From positions 62,001-126,000 of the forward strand of contig JBMHCR010000013.1 in NCBI GenBank assembly GCA_049889815.1: DNA of 64,000 bases, given 5' to 3'. Numbering within the stretch: position 1 is the first letter of the stretch; every line of letters begins with the position of its first letter. The notes beneath the pieces were generated by a model. The model saw only the letters and a program-made list of their open reading frames with translations. It did not search any database and had not been told where the DNA came from. The DNA is from JBPOFY01 sp049889815. Lineage in GTDB: Bacteria > Verrucomicrobiota > Verrucomicrobiia > Opitutales > Coraliomargaritaceae. Below, piece after piece: positions 55,834 through 64,000 of the stretch. The translations under genes and the position numbers were made by a program.

Positions 55834-57255
55834 TTATATGTTGAAGTAGTTTTTCGCGTTATTGAAGCAGATATCTTTGATGAGTTCATCGAGCGGTTCT
55901 TTATCGCCTGGGATGAGACCGGCTTCGACGTCTTGTCCGATGATTTGGCACAATAGGCGACGGAAATATTCGTGACGCGGGAAACTCAGGAAGCTGCGCG
56001 AGTCGGTTAGCATACCGACGAACTTATTAAGCAGGCCGACCGCGGAAAGAGTGTCGATCTGTGTGCGCATTCCGGGGATGGTGTCGAGGAACCACCAACC
56101 GGAGCCGAGCTGCATCTTACCAGGTGTCTTGCCGTCTTGGAAGGCTCCCATGAGCACAGCCATTGGGTGGAGCATTGCGGGGTTGACGTGATAAAAAATA
56201 CACTTCGGTAGCGCTTCGTCCTTATCGAGGCTATCGAGGAAAGGAGCCATTTTAGTGATGACGCCGTCGTCATAGACCGAGTCGTGGCCGGTGTCGGCGC
56301 CAAGGATTTCCCGGATGCGGGTATTCGGGCGGCGAATCACACCGATGTGAAACTGCATCGCCCAGCCGCGCGCCGCATTCAGTCGGGCGACGTGCTGGAG
56401 AATGTAGGTCCACCATTGCTCTGCTTCCAAGGCGCTAAGGGCTGTCTCCGAGACGAGCTTTTGATAAATTATTTCCGCTTGTTTGTCGCTGCACTCGGCG
56501 TATGGGAAGTGATTAATGTCGTGATCGGAGAAACGCCCTCCGTGTTTATGGAAGTAATCGTGCCGCACCTTGAGCGCTTCAAGGTAGCTCTCAGCACTGT
56601 CGATTCGAACACCGCTGGCTTCGGTCAGTTGCTCGTGCCACTCGTTCCATCCTTTCGGGTCGGTAGTCAGGCTTGCCTTGTCGGGACGGAAGGTCGGGCA
56701 GAGCCTCGTCGAGTGATCTTCCTGTGCAAAGGCGGCATGGTGCACGAGATTGTCGACTGGATCGTCGGTGGTGCCAACGGCGCGCACATCAAATTTCTTT
56801 AGTATGTTGTGGACGTTAAAATCGGGTTCGCTCAGGCGTGCATTTGACAAATTCCAGATATCGTTGGCGGTATCGGGGCTCAAGACCAAGTCGCAATCGA
56901 AGTAGCGCTTTAGCTCAAGGTGAGTCCAGTTGTGCAGTGGGTTGCGCAGGAGCTGCGGCACGGTGCGGGCCCAGGCGTCGAACTTTTCACGGGCGGAGGC
57001 ACTCCCGCCGGTGATCAGCTCCTCCGGTTCGCCTGCTGCTCGCATAGCACGCCATTTGTAGTGATCATGTGCTAACCAGATATCTGCCAAGGTGCCGAAA
57101 GTCGCATTTTGGGCGATTTCGTTGGGTGGTAGGTGGGTATGATAGTCAAAGATCGGCTGTTTCGCAGCGACTTCGTGATAAAGACGCTCAGCCGTTTTGT
57201 TCGAGAGGAGGAAGTTGTCGTTGAGGTAGGCCACCAAGAGTGAAAGTGTTAACAC
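55834..57255 (-). CDS. uxaC: Glucuronate (uronate) isomerase
   Basis: A 473-residue TIM-barrel isomerase of the amidohydrolase superfamily converting D-glucuronate to D-fructuronate (and galacturonate to tagaturonate). Motifs: PIFDYHTHLPPNEIA (metal His pair), ADIWLAHDHYKWRAMRAAGE, VGTTDDPVDNLVHH, and NKFVGMLTDSRSFLSFPRHEYFRR near the C-terminus (in part: TDSRSFLSFPRHEYFRR). An alternative start is the GTG at 57234, which matches the family N-terminus DNFLL more closely. It is in an operon with an SDR that probably performs the next step. Confidence 0.93.
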   Translation of the reverse strand: MLTLSLLVAYLNDNFLLSNKTAERLYHEVAAKQPIFDYHTHLPPNEIAQNATFGTLADIWLAHDHYKWRAMRAAGEPEELITGGSASAREKFDAWARTVPQLLRNPLHNWTHLELKRYFDCDLVLSPDTANDIWNLSNARLSEPDFNVHNILKKFDVRAVGTTDDPVDNLVHHAAFAQEDHSTRLCPTFRPDKASLTTDPKGWNEWHEQLTEASGVRIDSAESYLEALKVRHDYFHKHGGRFSDHDINHFPYAECSDKQAEIIYQKLVSETALSALEAEQWWTYILQHVARLNAARGWAMQFHIGVIRRPNTRIREILGADTGHDSVYDDGVITKMAPFLDSLDKDEALPKCIFYHVNPAMLHPMAVLMGAFQDGKTPGKMQLGSGWWFLDTIPGMRTQIDTLSAVGLLNKFVGMLTDSRSFLSFPRHEYFRRLLCQIIGQDVEAGLIPGDKEPLDELIKDICFNNAKNYFNI

Positions 57256-57264
57256 TAAGCTTCA

Positions 57265-57317
57265 GTTTTACTCCAAATCTAAATTACAGTGCAGTGAAGT
57301 AGAATTAAGAGTAAGAC
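57265..57317. repeat. Degraded copy of the ACTC-type inverted repeat
   Basis: GTTTTACTC (57265-57273) against GAGTAAGAC (57309-57317), 8 of 9 paired, in the 65-nt gap between the SDR gene and uxaC. Confidence 0.4.
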
Positions 57318-57320
57318 TGG

Positions 57321-58106
57321 TTAGATCGTCATCGATGCGTAGCCACCGTCGACAACGATTTCCGCCCCGTTCATGAAGCTGCCAGCATCACTTGCGAGGA
57401 GCAGTGTTGCACCGACAAGCTCCTGTGCTTCGCCAAAACGATTGGCTGGTGTGTGTCCCATGATGGAGGCAACGCGCTCGGGAGTGAGCACTTTCTTGTT
57501 CTGCTCTGCAGGGAAGAAGCCTGGCACGATAGTGTTGACGCGCACCTTTTGCTCGGCCCATTCGCGAGCGAGGTTCTTGGAAAGATTGTGTACGGCTGCC
57601 TTGGTTGCGGAGTAGGTGAACACACGGGAGAGTGGGATGATGCCACTCATGGAACCGATATTGATGATGCTGCCGCCTTCGCCGCGCTCGACCAGGTATT
57701 TGCCGATGACCTGAGAAGCGAAAAGCACTGCTTTCAAGTTGGTGTTTAGAATGCTATCGAATTCGTCTCCCTCTATGTCGAAGATCGGAGTGGGGGAGTT
57801 CACGCCGGCTCCGTTGATCAGGATATCGACCTTGCCCGACTTTTCGATGACCTTGTCGAGCAGTGCTTGGATCGATGCCTTGGAATTGACGTCGACCTTT
57901 TGAAAATAAGCTTTGCCGCCAGCAGCCTCGATTTTTTCCAATCGCGCCGCAGCTTTTTCTTCGCTGCGTCCAGCGAGCACGGTTTCCGCGCCCGCCGCTG
58001 CAAGTCCTTCTGCCATTGCGCCGCAGAGTTCGCCTGTGCCGCCGATCACGACAGCTACCTTATTTTCGAGTCCAAAGAGAGTATTTAGGTAGGTTGAGGA
58101 AGACAT
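57321..58106 (-). CDS. SDR-family oxidoreductase, probable D-mannonate/fructuronate reductase
   Basis: A 261-residue short-chain dehydrogenase. Cofactor motif GGTGELCGAMAEG (near 22-34), NINGAG-type LINGAG, catalytic Ser in INIGSMSG, YSATKAA with the Tyr-Lys pair, and a VDGGYAS C-terminus. The start is the ATG at 58106; the longer frame adds residues that run over the regulator promoter. First gene of the operon with uxaC, so reduction of D-fructuronate to D-mannonate is likely, as SDR enzymes do in place of UxuB in several bacteria. UxuA (mannonate dehydratase) is not in the window. Confidence 0.82.
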   Translation of the reverse strand: MSSSTYLNTLFGLENKVAVVIGGTGELCGAMAEGLAAAGAETVLAGRSEEKAAARLEKIEAAGGKAYFQKVDVNSKASIQALLDKVIEKSGKVDILINGAGVNSPTPIFDIEGDEFDSILNTNLKAVLFASQVIGKYLVERGEGGSIINIGSMSGIIPLSRVFTYSATKAAVHNLSKNLAREWAEQKVRVNTIVPGFFPAEQNKKVLTPERVASIMGHTPANRFGEAQELVGATLLLASDAGSFMNGAEIVVDGGYASMTI

Positions 58107-58140
58107 TTTTTGAGAATAACAGAAATTGGAGCGCAGATAA

Positions 58141-59007
58141 ATGGATTGCCCTGCCATAAATTTGCATTTTTTAATCATTTCAATGTCAACGCGGCAAATA
58201 GCTCCCTCACTTCCTTTTGATGCCCTTACATTGGTAGACCGTCCATGGTTTCCATATCTTTGCACGGAGGTGGATTATTGGCAGTGGAAGACCGCGGGTG
58301 AAGGGCATTATAATTTCTGGGTCGCTTTGTCGGGAGACGGCTATTTGACCTGTGATGGGGAAACCTTTCGCATCAAACCGGGTATGTTTTTCATTTTTTC
58401 ACCCCGGCAGTCGATATCCGCTGCGCATTACACGGGACCCCGCATCACTCGTTTTTCTGCGCATTTCAGGCCGACACTGGAGGGGATTGAGATGGACACA
58501 TTGGATTCGGATTTCCGATTTTTGGGAAAAGAGGCCGCTTCCGTTGAGCTGTTGAGAAGGAAAATCGATGCGTTGATGCGGCTGGCTATGCGTCGAGAGG
58601 ACGATGCCACCTTGGCTGTGCATTTATTTAAATTAATGCGTGATCTATGCGAAGATGGTGGCGGGCTTGGGGAAGTTGTGGTGCATCCGCGTGTCGCGGA
58701 AGCGATTCGCATTTTTCGTGAGGCGCCTGGCTCGGTCGAATCGATTAACGAGCTCGCGACACGGTTGGGAGTTTCACGTTCTCATTTTGATCGGGAATTT
58801 TCCAATCAGGTAGGGCAGGCTCCGAAGCAGTTTTTAATCAACTGTAAGATGATTGAGGCGCAGCGTTACTTGGAAAGTAGTCAATTGCGGGTGGGTGAGA
58901 TCGCCGAGGCACTCGGCTATCGCGACATATATTTCTTTAGTAGGCAGTTTAAGCAGTCCTGCGGCATGTCGCCGGTGGCTTACAGGAAGCAGGTTCTCGA
59001 AAATTAG
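58141..59007 (+). CDS. AraC-family regulator of the uronate operon
   Basis: A 288-residue regulator divergent from the uronate operon. The N-terminal cupin-like sensor (about 40-130) has EGHYNFWVALSGDGYL and FRIKPGMFFIFSP; the C-terminal tandem helix-turn-helix has NELATRLGVSRSHFDREFSNQVGQAP and YFFSRQFKQSCGMSPVAYRKQ (in parts: LATRLGVSRSHFDREF, FSRQFKQSCGMSPVAYR). The ATG at 58183 is an alternative, better matched to family length. It probably controls the divergent operon with a uronate-derived inducer; this is contextual. Confidence 0.85.
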   Translation: MDCPAINLHFLIISMSTRQIAPSLPFDALTLVDRPWFPYLCTEVDYWQWKTAGEGHYNFWVALSGDGYLTCDGETFRIKPGMFFIFSPRQSISAAHYTGPRITRFSAHFRPTLEGIEMDTLDSDFRFLGKEAASVELLRRKIDALMRLAMRREDDATLAVHLFKLMRDLCEDGGGLGEVVVHPRVAEAIRIFREAPGSVESINELATRLGVSRSHFDREFSNQVGQAPKQFLINCKMIEAQRYLESSQLRVGEIAEALGYRDIYFFSRQFKQSCGMSPVAYRKQVLEN

Positions 59008-59017
59008 GTAAAGCAGT

Positions 59018-59716
59018 CTAGCTCCTGTATTTATCGATAATCTGCCTGACACCATTTTGAGACTCATATTCGCGAGCGAGTTGATCGCCAATGTAGAACC
59101 TTAAAAGGATACCTTTGATGGAATGATTGTTCATGACCTCTTTTGGCTCTTTGTTTTTTCCCTGATCAATAGTCTGCGGCGTAGCAGTGATGATTGGGTC
59201 GGTTGATACGGTCTGACTGCTCTGGGCTTTGATGGATTGGATGTTAACAGTCCCTGTGATGACTTTTTCGGTATATTCCTTGTTATACTTAATCTTCTTT
59301 TTCTTACCGGTGCCGATTTCTTCTTTTACCAGATGGGTTTCTTTGATCGGGATGACGTAGTCGATTTTGATATCGTTCACGCTGGTTTTGGACTGGCTAT
59401 TGAGCTTTATATTGAAAACTCGTTTGCCTTTACCTGCAGGGATACGCTCGGTGGTGATAGTGATGTATTTAATCAGCGTATTCAGCTTGCTCCATTCGAG
59501 GACTGTATTTTGTGATGCCTCATCTAGTCGATCCATGGGGATAGGAATCGTCCTGCCCTTTCCGTTGATACGAACATCAACGGTTTTTTTATCGGACCTG
59601 TAGTCTTCCAATGATGCGGAAATGGATCGCCCATCAGTGCTGGTGAGTGTTGTGAGTTTTGCAAATAGCGTAAGAGGGAGTGCAATCAGAAGGATTTTAA
59701 AAAGGGAGGTATTCAT
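59018..59716 (-). CDS. Secreted SHD1-domain-like protein, hypothetical
   Basis: A 232-residue protein with a signal peptide (about 1-19). Residues about 20-75 (TSTDGRSISASLEDYRSDKKTVDVRINGKGRTIPIPMDRL, given as its phrases DGRSISASLEDY and GRTIPIPMDRLDE) match the SHD1-type domain common in Planctomycetes and Verrucomicrobia. The remainder, to 232, is Lys/Thr-rich and of unknown fold. Function unknown; extracytoplasmic. Single gene, convergent with the AraC gene. Confidence 0.65.
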   Translation of the reverse strand: MNTSLFKILLIALPLTLFAKLTTLTSTDGRSISASLEDYRSDKKTVDVRINGKGRTIPIPMDRLDEASQNTVLEWSKLNTLIKYITITTERIPAGKGKRVFNIKLNSQSKTSVNDIKIDYVIPIKETHLVKEEIGTGKKKKIKYNKEYTEKVITGTVNIQSIKAQSSQTVSTDPIITATPQTIDQGKNKEPKEVMNNHSIKGILLRFYIGDQLAREYESQNGVRQIIDKYRS

Positions 59717-59867
59717 AATAAGGCTTCCTGTATCTACCCGGATTTAGGCATAGAAATTACCTCAAGTGCATAGGGACTCGACTTGTTTTTTCCATGTTCT
59801 CGGAGCACTCTTTTTACGCAGGCAGAGAGAATCTAGTCTCGGAGCAGCGAATTCTTAAAGTCAGGGC

Positions 59868-60326
59868 CTAGGCTAGCGCTCGCGGTAGTGCCTCTTGGCG
59901 GTAATTGAAGATCGTCTGCAACTGCCTCTTTACAAACATTGCATGTGCTATTGCTCCAAAAGGGCCAAAAGGAAGGACGTAGTTTACACGATCGATAAAG
60001 CGAATGCCTTCGGCAACCTCGGTAATCTCATGGTAGTGATACCATATTTTGTAGGGACCGATCCGTTGTTCATCGACGAACGAGTGTTGCTCTTTGATGT
60101 GTTTGAGTTCGGTCAACCATGTTTGTTTGCCTAGAAACTGGATGCCAACACGGTATTCGATTAGGAGTCCGTTGTACATTTTATCGGGGACCTCAGTGAC
60201 GATTTCGAACGAGAGATCCTCTGGTGTGATGGCGTCCAGATTTCTCGGTGAGCTAATGAAGTCCCACGCGCTTGCGAGGTCCGTTTGAATGATTTGTTCG
60301 CGGTAGAGCGTGTGGATTTTTGGCAT
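59868..60326 (-). CDS. SRPBCC (START-like) family protein
   Basis: A 152-residue helix-grip protein: an N-terminal strand and helix with DLASAWDFISSPRNLDAITPEDL, a central beta sheet with FLGKQTWLTELKHIKEQHSFVDEQRIGPYKIWYHYHE split into two phrases, and a long C-terminal helix. Family members bind hydrophobic ligands or act as cyclase/dehydrase-like proteins. Just upstream, divergently, of a desaturase/cyclopropane cassette, so a lipid ligand is plausible. Confidence 0.75.
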   Translation of the reverse strand: MPKIHTLYREQIIQTDLASAWDFISSPRNLDAITPEDLSFEIVTEVPDKMYNGLLIEYRVGIQFLGKQTWLTELKHIKEQHSFVDEQRIGPYKIWYHYHEITEVAEGIRFIDRVNYVLPFGPFGAIAHAMFVKRQLQTIFNYRQEALPRALA

Positions 60327-60416
60327 GCTTAAGAGATCGTTATCTAGGTGGAAAACTTACCCGTAAGATTTATGTAAGTTGGACAAAGAAGCAGCGTTCT
60401 CTTAGAAACGTCGGAT

Positions 60417-61331
60417 ATGCGATCTCTAAGCAAAATTCTCACCCACGCGGTAAATGATGAAGACAATCGCCTGCTCATGGCATCGTCTCCGATTTTCATA
60501 ATGCATTTACTAGCACTCGGTGCCTTATTTACTGGCTTCAGTTGGGCAGCGGTGGTGGCACTGGCTGTGACCTATGTTGTGCGGGTTTTCGCCCTGACTG
60601 CTGGATTTCATCGCTATTTTTCACATCGGTCTTTCAAGACAAGCCGCGCCTTTCAGTTCGTGCTCGCATGGGTGGGAACGTCTGCTGCCCAGCTTGGTCC
60701 GATGTGGTGGGCCGCAAATCACCGCCACCATCACCAGTATTCCGACAAAGAGGAGGACATTCATTCGCCGGTAACGAAAGACGCTTTTTGGGCTCACATT
60801 GGTTGGGTGCTTTGCCGTGCATACGGGGATATCCAGCACGACCGCATCAAAGACCTTAGCAAGTACCGCGAACTCCATTTTGTTGATCGTTTTCACGTGC
60901 TTCCGGTTTTATCCTTGATCGGTGTTCTCTACGCGATCGGGGCAGCTTTGGGTTTTTATTTCCCGAGTCTGGGTACTAGTGGCATGCAAATGGTGATGTG
61001 GGGCTTCTTTTTAAGCACGGTCTTGGTTTACCATGTAACATTTTGTGTGAATTCAGTCACCCACATCGTCGGCAAGAAACGTTTCGACACAGACGATGAG
61101 AGTCGCAATAGTTGGTGGGTTGCCTTACTTACCTTCGGTGAAGGCTGGCACAATAACCATCACCGGTGGCCGTTGTCTGCGCGCCAAGGTATGTATTGGT
61201 GGGAACTCGATTTAACTTTTCTTGGACTCCGAATCCTCGAGAAGATAGGTTTGGTATGGGATTTGAAAGTTTATCCGAAAAAGATATACGATGAGGCAGA
61301 AGCAGCTACACTTAAGGAAAAAGCCGCGTGA
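60417..61331 (+). CDS. Membrane fatty-acid desaturase (acyl-CoA delta-9 type)
   Basis: A 304-residue integral-membrane di-iron desaturase. All three histidine boxes are present: HRYFSH (near 63), NHRHHHQYS (near 100) and HNNHHRWP near 244, with four hydrophobic segments. Stearoyl-CoA-type. First gene of a membrane-lipid cassette; DUF1295 overlaps by 4 nt. The usual acyl donor in bacteria is acyl-CoA or phospholipid; not distinguishable here. Confidence 0.93.
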   Translation: MRSLSKILTHAVNDEDNRLLMASSPIFIMHLLALGALFTGFSWAAVVALAVTYVVRVFALTAGFHRYFSHRSFKTSRAFQFVLAWVGTSAAQLGPMWWAANHRHHHQYSDKEEDIHSPVTKDAFWAHIGWVLCRAYGDIQHDRIKDLSKYRELHFVDRFHVLPVLSLIGVLYAIGAALGFYFPSLGTSGMQMVMWGFFLSTVLVYHVTFCVNSVTHIVGKKRFDTDDESRNSWWVALLTFGEGWHNNHHRWPLSARQGMYWWELDLTFLGLRILEKIGLVWDLKVYPKKIYDEAEAATLKEKAA

Positions 61332-62113
61332 CGGTTTTTTGGATCAGTCTATTTATAGTCGGCTTCGCTTTAGCTAGCCTCGTATATTGGTACGCACTTC
61401 GCATCCAATTAATGGCCGTCGTAGATCTCATTTGGACGGCTGGACTCGGTTTAGCCGCTCTCGGGTATCTTTTGGTTTTCGGAGTCGATGCACTTCGAGG
61501 GTACATTGTTGGTTTGTCGGTTGTCGTCTGGTCTTTACGGTTGAGTACACACCTTTTCACAGACCGTTTTTTAAAACGTGAAGAAGATCCGCGTTATGTG
61601 GCTCTCGCCGATTTTTGGGGTAAATCGGCCAAGCGGAATTTCTATTTTCTTTTTCTCGGTCAGGTTTTATTCATCGCACTGTTTCTTTGGCCGGTCTCGA
61701 TAGCGATGTCGACTGTGGCTGAAGGGTGGAACTGGTTCGATTGGCTGGCAGTCGCCATCGCAATCGTTGCTTTTTCTGGTGAGGCGATCGCTGATCAGCA
61801 ACTGGCGACTTTTCGCGCTGACCCCAGAAATCAGGGCAAGGTGTATCGTAGCGGATTGTGGCGTTATTCGCGTCATCCGAATTACTTTTTTGAATGGCTG
61901 CATTGGTGGGCCTATGTCGCCTTCGCGTGGACCAGCCCGAACTGGTGGCTCGTTCTGATCGGTCCTGCGGCCATGTATGTTTTCCTCCGCTATCTTACTG
62001 GTATTCCCCACGCCGAGCGCTCTTCGCTGAAGAGTCGAGGTGAGGCGTACCGTCACTACCAACAAACCACAAGTGCCTTTTTTCCATGGATACCACGAGA
62101 GCCAGAGTCTTAG
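61328..62113 (+). CDS. DUF1295 integral membrane protein (steroid-reductase-like)
   Basis: A 261-residue multi-span membrane protein of the DUF1295 / steroid 5-alpha-reductase superfamily. Core motif GLWRYSRHPNYFFEWLHWWAY (in part: LWRYSRHPNYFFEW), ending in YRHYQQTTSAFFPW. About seven hydrophobic helices. It belongs to the same overlapped operon as the desaturase and the cyclopropane synthase and probably reduces a lipid double bond or isoprenoid; the substrate is unknown. Confidence 0.85.
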   Translation: MTVFWISLFIVGFALASLVYWYALRIQLMAVVDLIWTAGLGLAALGYLLVFGVDALRGYIVGLSVVVWSLRLSTHLFTDRFLKREEDPRYVALADFWGKSAKRNFYFLFLGQVLFIALFLWPVSIAMSTVAEGWNWFDWLAVAIAIVAFSGEAIADQQLATFRADPRNQGKVYRSGLWRYSRHPNYFFEWLHWWAYVAFAWTSPNWWLVLIGPAAMYVFLRYLTGIPHAERSSLKSRGEAYRHYQQTTSAFFPWIPREPES

Positions 62114-63336
62114 ATTCCACCACCAGTGAGCCTAGAAAGCTGAAGCTTTTGGAGCGCGTCTTCGTGAAGCTTATGAGCGGTCTACGGCATGGTAGTCTGC
62201 ACATCGAGTTTCCCAGTGGGGCCACAGTTGTCGTCGGAGATCATACTCCACCGATGACGACCTTACGTATCCTGGATACCGCGTTTTTTAAGCGCGTATT
62301 GTCGGGCGGCAGTGTTGGTTTTGGTGAGGCCTATGTGGAAGGACTTTGGACTACTACGGATCTAAGCGAGCTGCTCAAACTGCTCGCACGTAACCAGCGC
62401 AACGTTGGTCGTCTTGGCAAAGGGTTTTCGCTGATCGCCCGCCAGTGGAATCGTTTTCATCACCTCGCTCGTAAAAATACCCTCAGCCAAAGTCGGAAGA
62501 ATATCCAAGAGCATTATGATCTTAGTAACGAGTTCTACGATAATTTCCTCGACCCAACGATGACCTATTCGAGTGCGTATTTTGAGTCCTACTACGAGAG
62601 TTTGGAAAAGGCACAGTTCAATAAGATCGACCGCATGTTGAATCTAGCGGGGGCGAAAGCAGGTGATTCAATTCTCGAGATCGGTACTGGCTGGGGTGCA
62701 TTAGCTCTGCGTGCTGCGCAGCGTGGCTGCAAGGTAACTACGATCACACTTTCGGATGAGCAATTTCTCTTCGCGCAAGAGCGCTTTATAGAGGAAGGTG
62801 TTGCCGGCAATATCGATCTGCGCATCCAAGACTATCGTAAACTCGAAGGGCAGTTCGACGCGGTCGTTTCCTGCGAAATGATTGAAGCCGTCGGTAAAGA
62901 ATTCTTGCCAAGCTATTTCGAAAAGATTCGCGACTGCTTGAAGCCAAGCGCGAAGGCAGTCATTCAAGCGATCACAATCTCTGATGGTCGCTATGAACAG
63001 TATTGCAATAGTTGCGACTGGATCCAAAAGCACATCTTCCCGGGCGGGCACCTGCCATCGCCTATGGCTATTGAGGAGCATGTCTATGAGGCAGGCGAAA
63101 TGCTGATTGAGCGTATGGACAGTTTTGGCCGCGACTACGCAGAAACGCTCCGCCGTTGGGCGAAAGCCTTCAATCGCAACCGTGTGAAGATCGATAAACT
63201 CGGCTTCGACGCAGCTTTCCGCCGTAAGTGGAATTACTATTTAAGTTATTGCGAAGCTGGTTTCGATACGGACCTGATCGACGTCCAACACGTTGTGATC
63301 CAGAAAGAAGTGTCGGGGGCTCGTGTTAAACTATAA
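62086..63336 (+). CDS. cfa: Cyclopropane-fatty-acyl-phospholipid synthase
   Basis: A 416-residue SAM-dependent enzyme adding a methylene across unsaturated phospholipid acyl chains. It has the N-terminal domain, then SQSRKNIQEHYDLSNEFYDNFLD with the SAM site ILEIGTGWGALALRA, SCEMIEAVGKEF (the catalytic Glu region) and IFPGGHLPS near 325. It overlaps DUF1295 by 28 nt and converges with DUF1365 by 11 nt. The Cys in the CFA active-site region (NSCDWIQKHIFPGG) is retained. Confidence 0.93.
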   Translation: MDTTRARVLDSTTSEPRKLKLLERVFVKLMSGLRHGSLHIEFPSGATVVVGDHTPPMTTLRILDTAFFKRVLSGGSVGFGEAYVEGLWTTTDLSELLKLLARNQRNVGRLGKGFSLIARQWNRFHHLARKNTLSQSRKNIQEHYDLSNEFYDNFLDPTMTYSSAYFESYYESLEKAQFNKIDRMLNLAGAKAGDSILEIGTGWGALALRAAQRGCKVTTITLSDEQFLFAQERFIEEGVAGNIDLRIQDYRKLEGQFDAVVSCEMIEAVGKEFLPSYFEKIRDCLKPSAKAVIQAITISDGRYEQYCNSCDWIQKHIFPGGHLPSPMAIEEHVYEAGEMLIERMDSFGRDYAETLRRWAKAFNRNRVKIDKLGFDAAFRRKWNYYLSYCEAGFDTDLIDVQHVVIQKEVSGARVKL

Positions 63337-64000
63337 TTTGCTCCCGTTGAGGCGTATCCCGATCCACAAGCGTTTGAACCGACTTAGGGCTTGGGCGTGT
63401 GAAAACTTTCAATCGCTTCTTGTAGTAGAGTTGCGCAGCTTGCCAGAGGATGCGAGGCATACTGTTGAGCGCGGTATCGAATGGATGTAGTAAAGCGTAG
63501 CGCCAAATATTTACATTTGTTAACGGTCGCGAGGTACCTTCGATCCACGTCTTGAGGATGCATTCTCCTTCGCGGTGGAGGTCGACTCCCAGAAAAATTT
63601 CGTCGGCTTCAATACGAAAACTGAAATGATACTCGCCACTTAGGTTGTTGAAGGGCGAGACATGGAAATCCTTTCGGCAGCTTGCGGTCCATGCATGCGT
63701 GGAGACCTGTTTAAGTTTCGGTAGCGGATACACATGCCGATCACCGAAGGTATTGTTCACTTCAGCGACGGCTGCGAGCAACTTTTCATCTTTCATACGT
63801 AGATGGAAGTTCACTGGATTAAATGCATAGCCTAAATAGCGGGGCGAAGTGATGGCGAGTGTATGAGTTGCCTCCTTGCAGGGGATGAGTTGATTGAGCC
63901 GCCCTTCAATTGGGATATTCGATCCATCTAGATAGTCTCTATCGAGAATGCTGAGGGTTCGAAATTCATTGTAGCCAAAGAGGCTGGCTTGTTTTGAAAG
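63326..64000 (-). CDS. DUF1365 protein (5' end outside window)
   Basis: The frame is open from the window edge to a stop at 63326-63328: 224 visible residues, with the N-terminus missing. Family motifs visible are SPRYLGYAFNPVNFH near 51-65 and the block HVSPFNN with FSFRIE. DUF1365 proteins co-occur with cyclopropane-fatty-acid synthases and DUF1295 in many bacteria, and a role in a lipid-modification pathway is suspected but not demonstrated. Here it is convergent with cfa. Confidence 0.82.
   Translation of the reverse strand, partial: LSKQASLFGYNEFRTLSILDRDYLDGSNIPIEGRLNQLIPCKEATHTLAITSPRYLGYAFNPVNFHLRMKDEKLLAAVAEVNNTFGDRHVYPLPKLKQVSTHAWTASCRKDFHVSPFNNLSGEYHFSFRIEADEIFLGVDLHREGECILKTWIEGTSRPLTNVNIWRYALLHPFDTALNSMPRILWQAAQLYYKKRLKVFTRPSPKSVQTLVDRDTPQREQIIV

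Overview
The window is a dense, roughly 50-55% GC bacterial chromosome segment that most resembles a marine member of the Verrucomicrobiota, class Opitutae (Coraliomargarita/Puniceicoccales-like). This is inferred from gene content and family resemblance: FtsZ with a divergent catalytic loop, a PEP-CTERM secreted protein, an SHD1-type secreted protein, an LpxC-FabZ fusion, LptD and MsbA-type outer-membrane genes, an S1 sulfatase and several lineage-typical hypothetical proteins. No rRNA, tRNA, CRISPR array or intact transposase was found. One RNA gene (small SRP RNA) is clear.

Layout. 1-6.1 kb: the 3' part of ftsZ, a frameshifted GxxExxY gene flanked by an 18-bp inverted repeat, small membrane/lipoprotein genes, an MsbA-like ABC exporter and a sugar aminotransferase. 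6.1-23 kb: an accessory carbohydrate region. A PEP-CTERM protein is followed by a minus-strand agar-catabolism operon, read from 19.7 down to 7.3 kb: a divergent GH2, 3,6-anhydro-L-galactose dehydrogenase, a fusion of 3,6-anhydro-L-galactonate cycloisomerase with a GH117 neoagarobiose hydrolase, GH2 beta-galactosidase, a GPH cation symporter and an exported GH50 agarase. A divergent AraC regulator, a decayed gene and a sulfatase follow. Proposed flow: GH50 makes neoagarobiose outside, the symporter imports it, GH117 splits it to galactose and anhydrogalactose, the dehydrogenase oxidises the latter, and the cycloisomerase converts the acid to 2-keto-3-deoxygalactonate.

23-53 kb: mostly housekeeping. 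It holds trxA, scpA, lptD, glgB, a SulP transporter, hisN-like phosphatase, a DnaQ-like exonuclease, fmt, rplU-rpmA, pxpBCA (5-oxoprolinase), lpxC/fabZ-lpxA, aldo-keto reductase, aroE, prepilin peptidase, SRP RNA, dnaX (with an A10 slippage site that joins a C-terminal frame), msrB, a Tat-exported alkaline phosphatase, slyX, ubiE/menE-type methyltransferase, a ClpX-like ATPase, an HU/IHF protein and hisS.

53.6-59 kb: a minus-strand sugar-acid operon (SDR, uxaC, D-2-hydroxyacid dehydrogenase, Ldh_2 dehydrogenase) with a divergent AraC regulator. Each of its three internal gaps carries a dispersed repeat. 59-64 kb: a secreted SHD1-like protein, an SRPBCC protein and a membrane-lipid cassette (desaturase, DUF1295, cyclopropane synthase, convergent DUF1365 cut by the window end).

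The most novel element is the cycloisomerase-GH117 fusion. Also notable are the dnaX slippage site with a degenerate zinc module, the FtsZ T7-loop substitution, and several families of intergenic inverted repeats.
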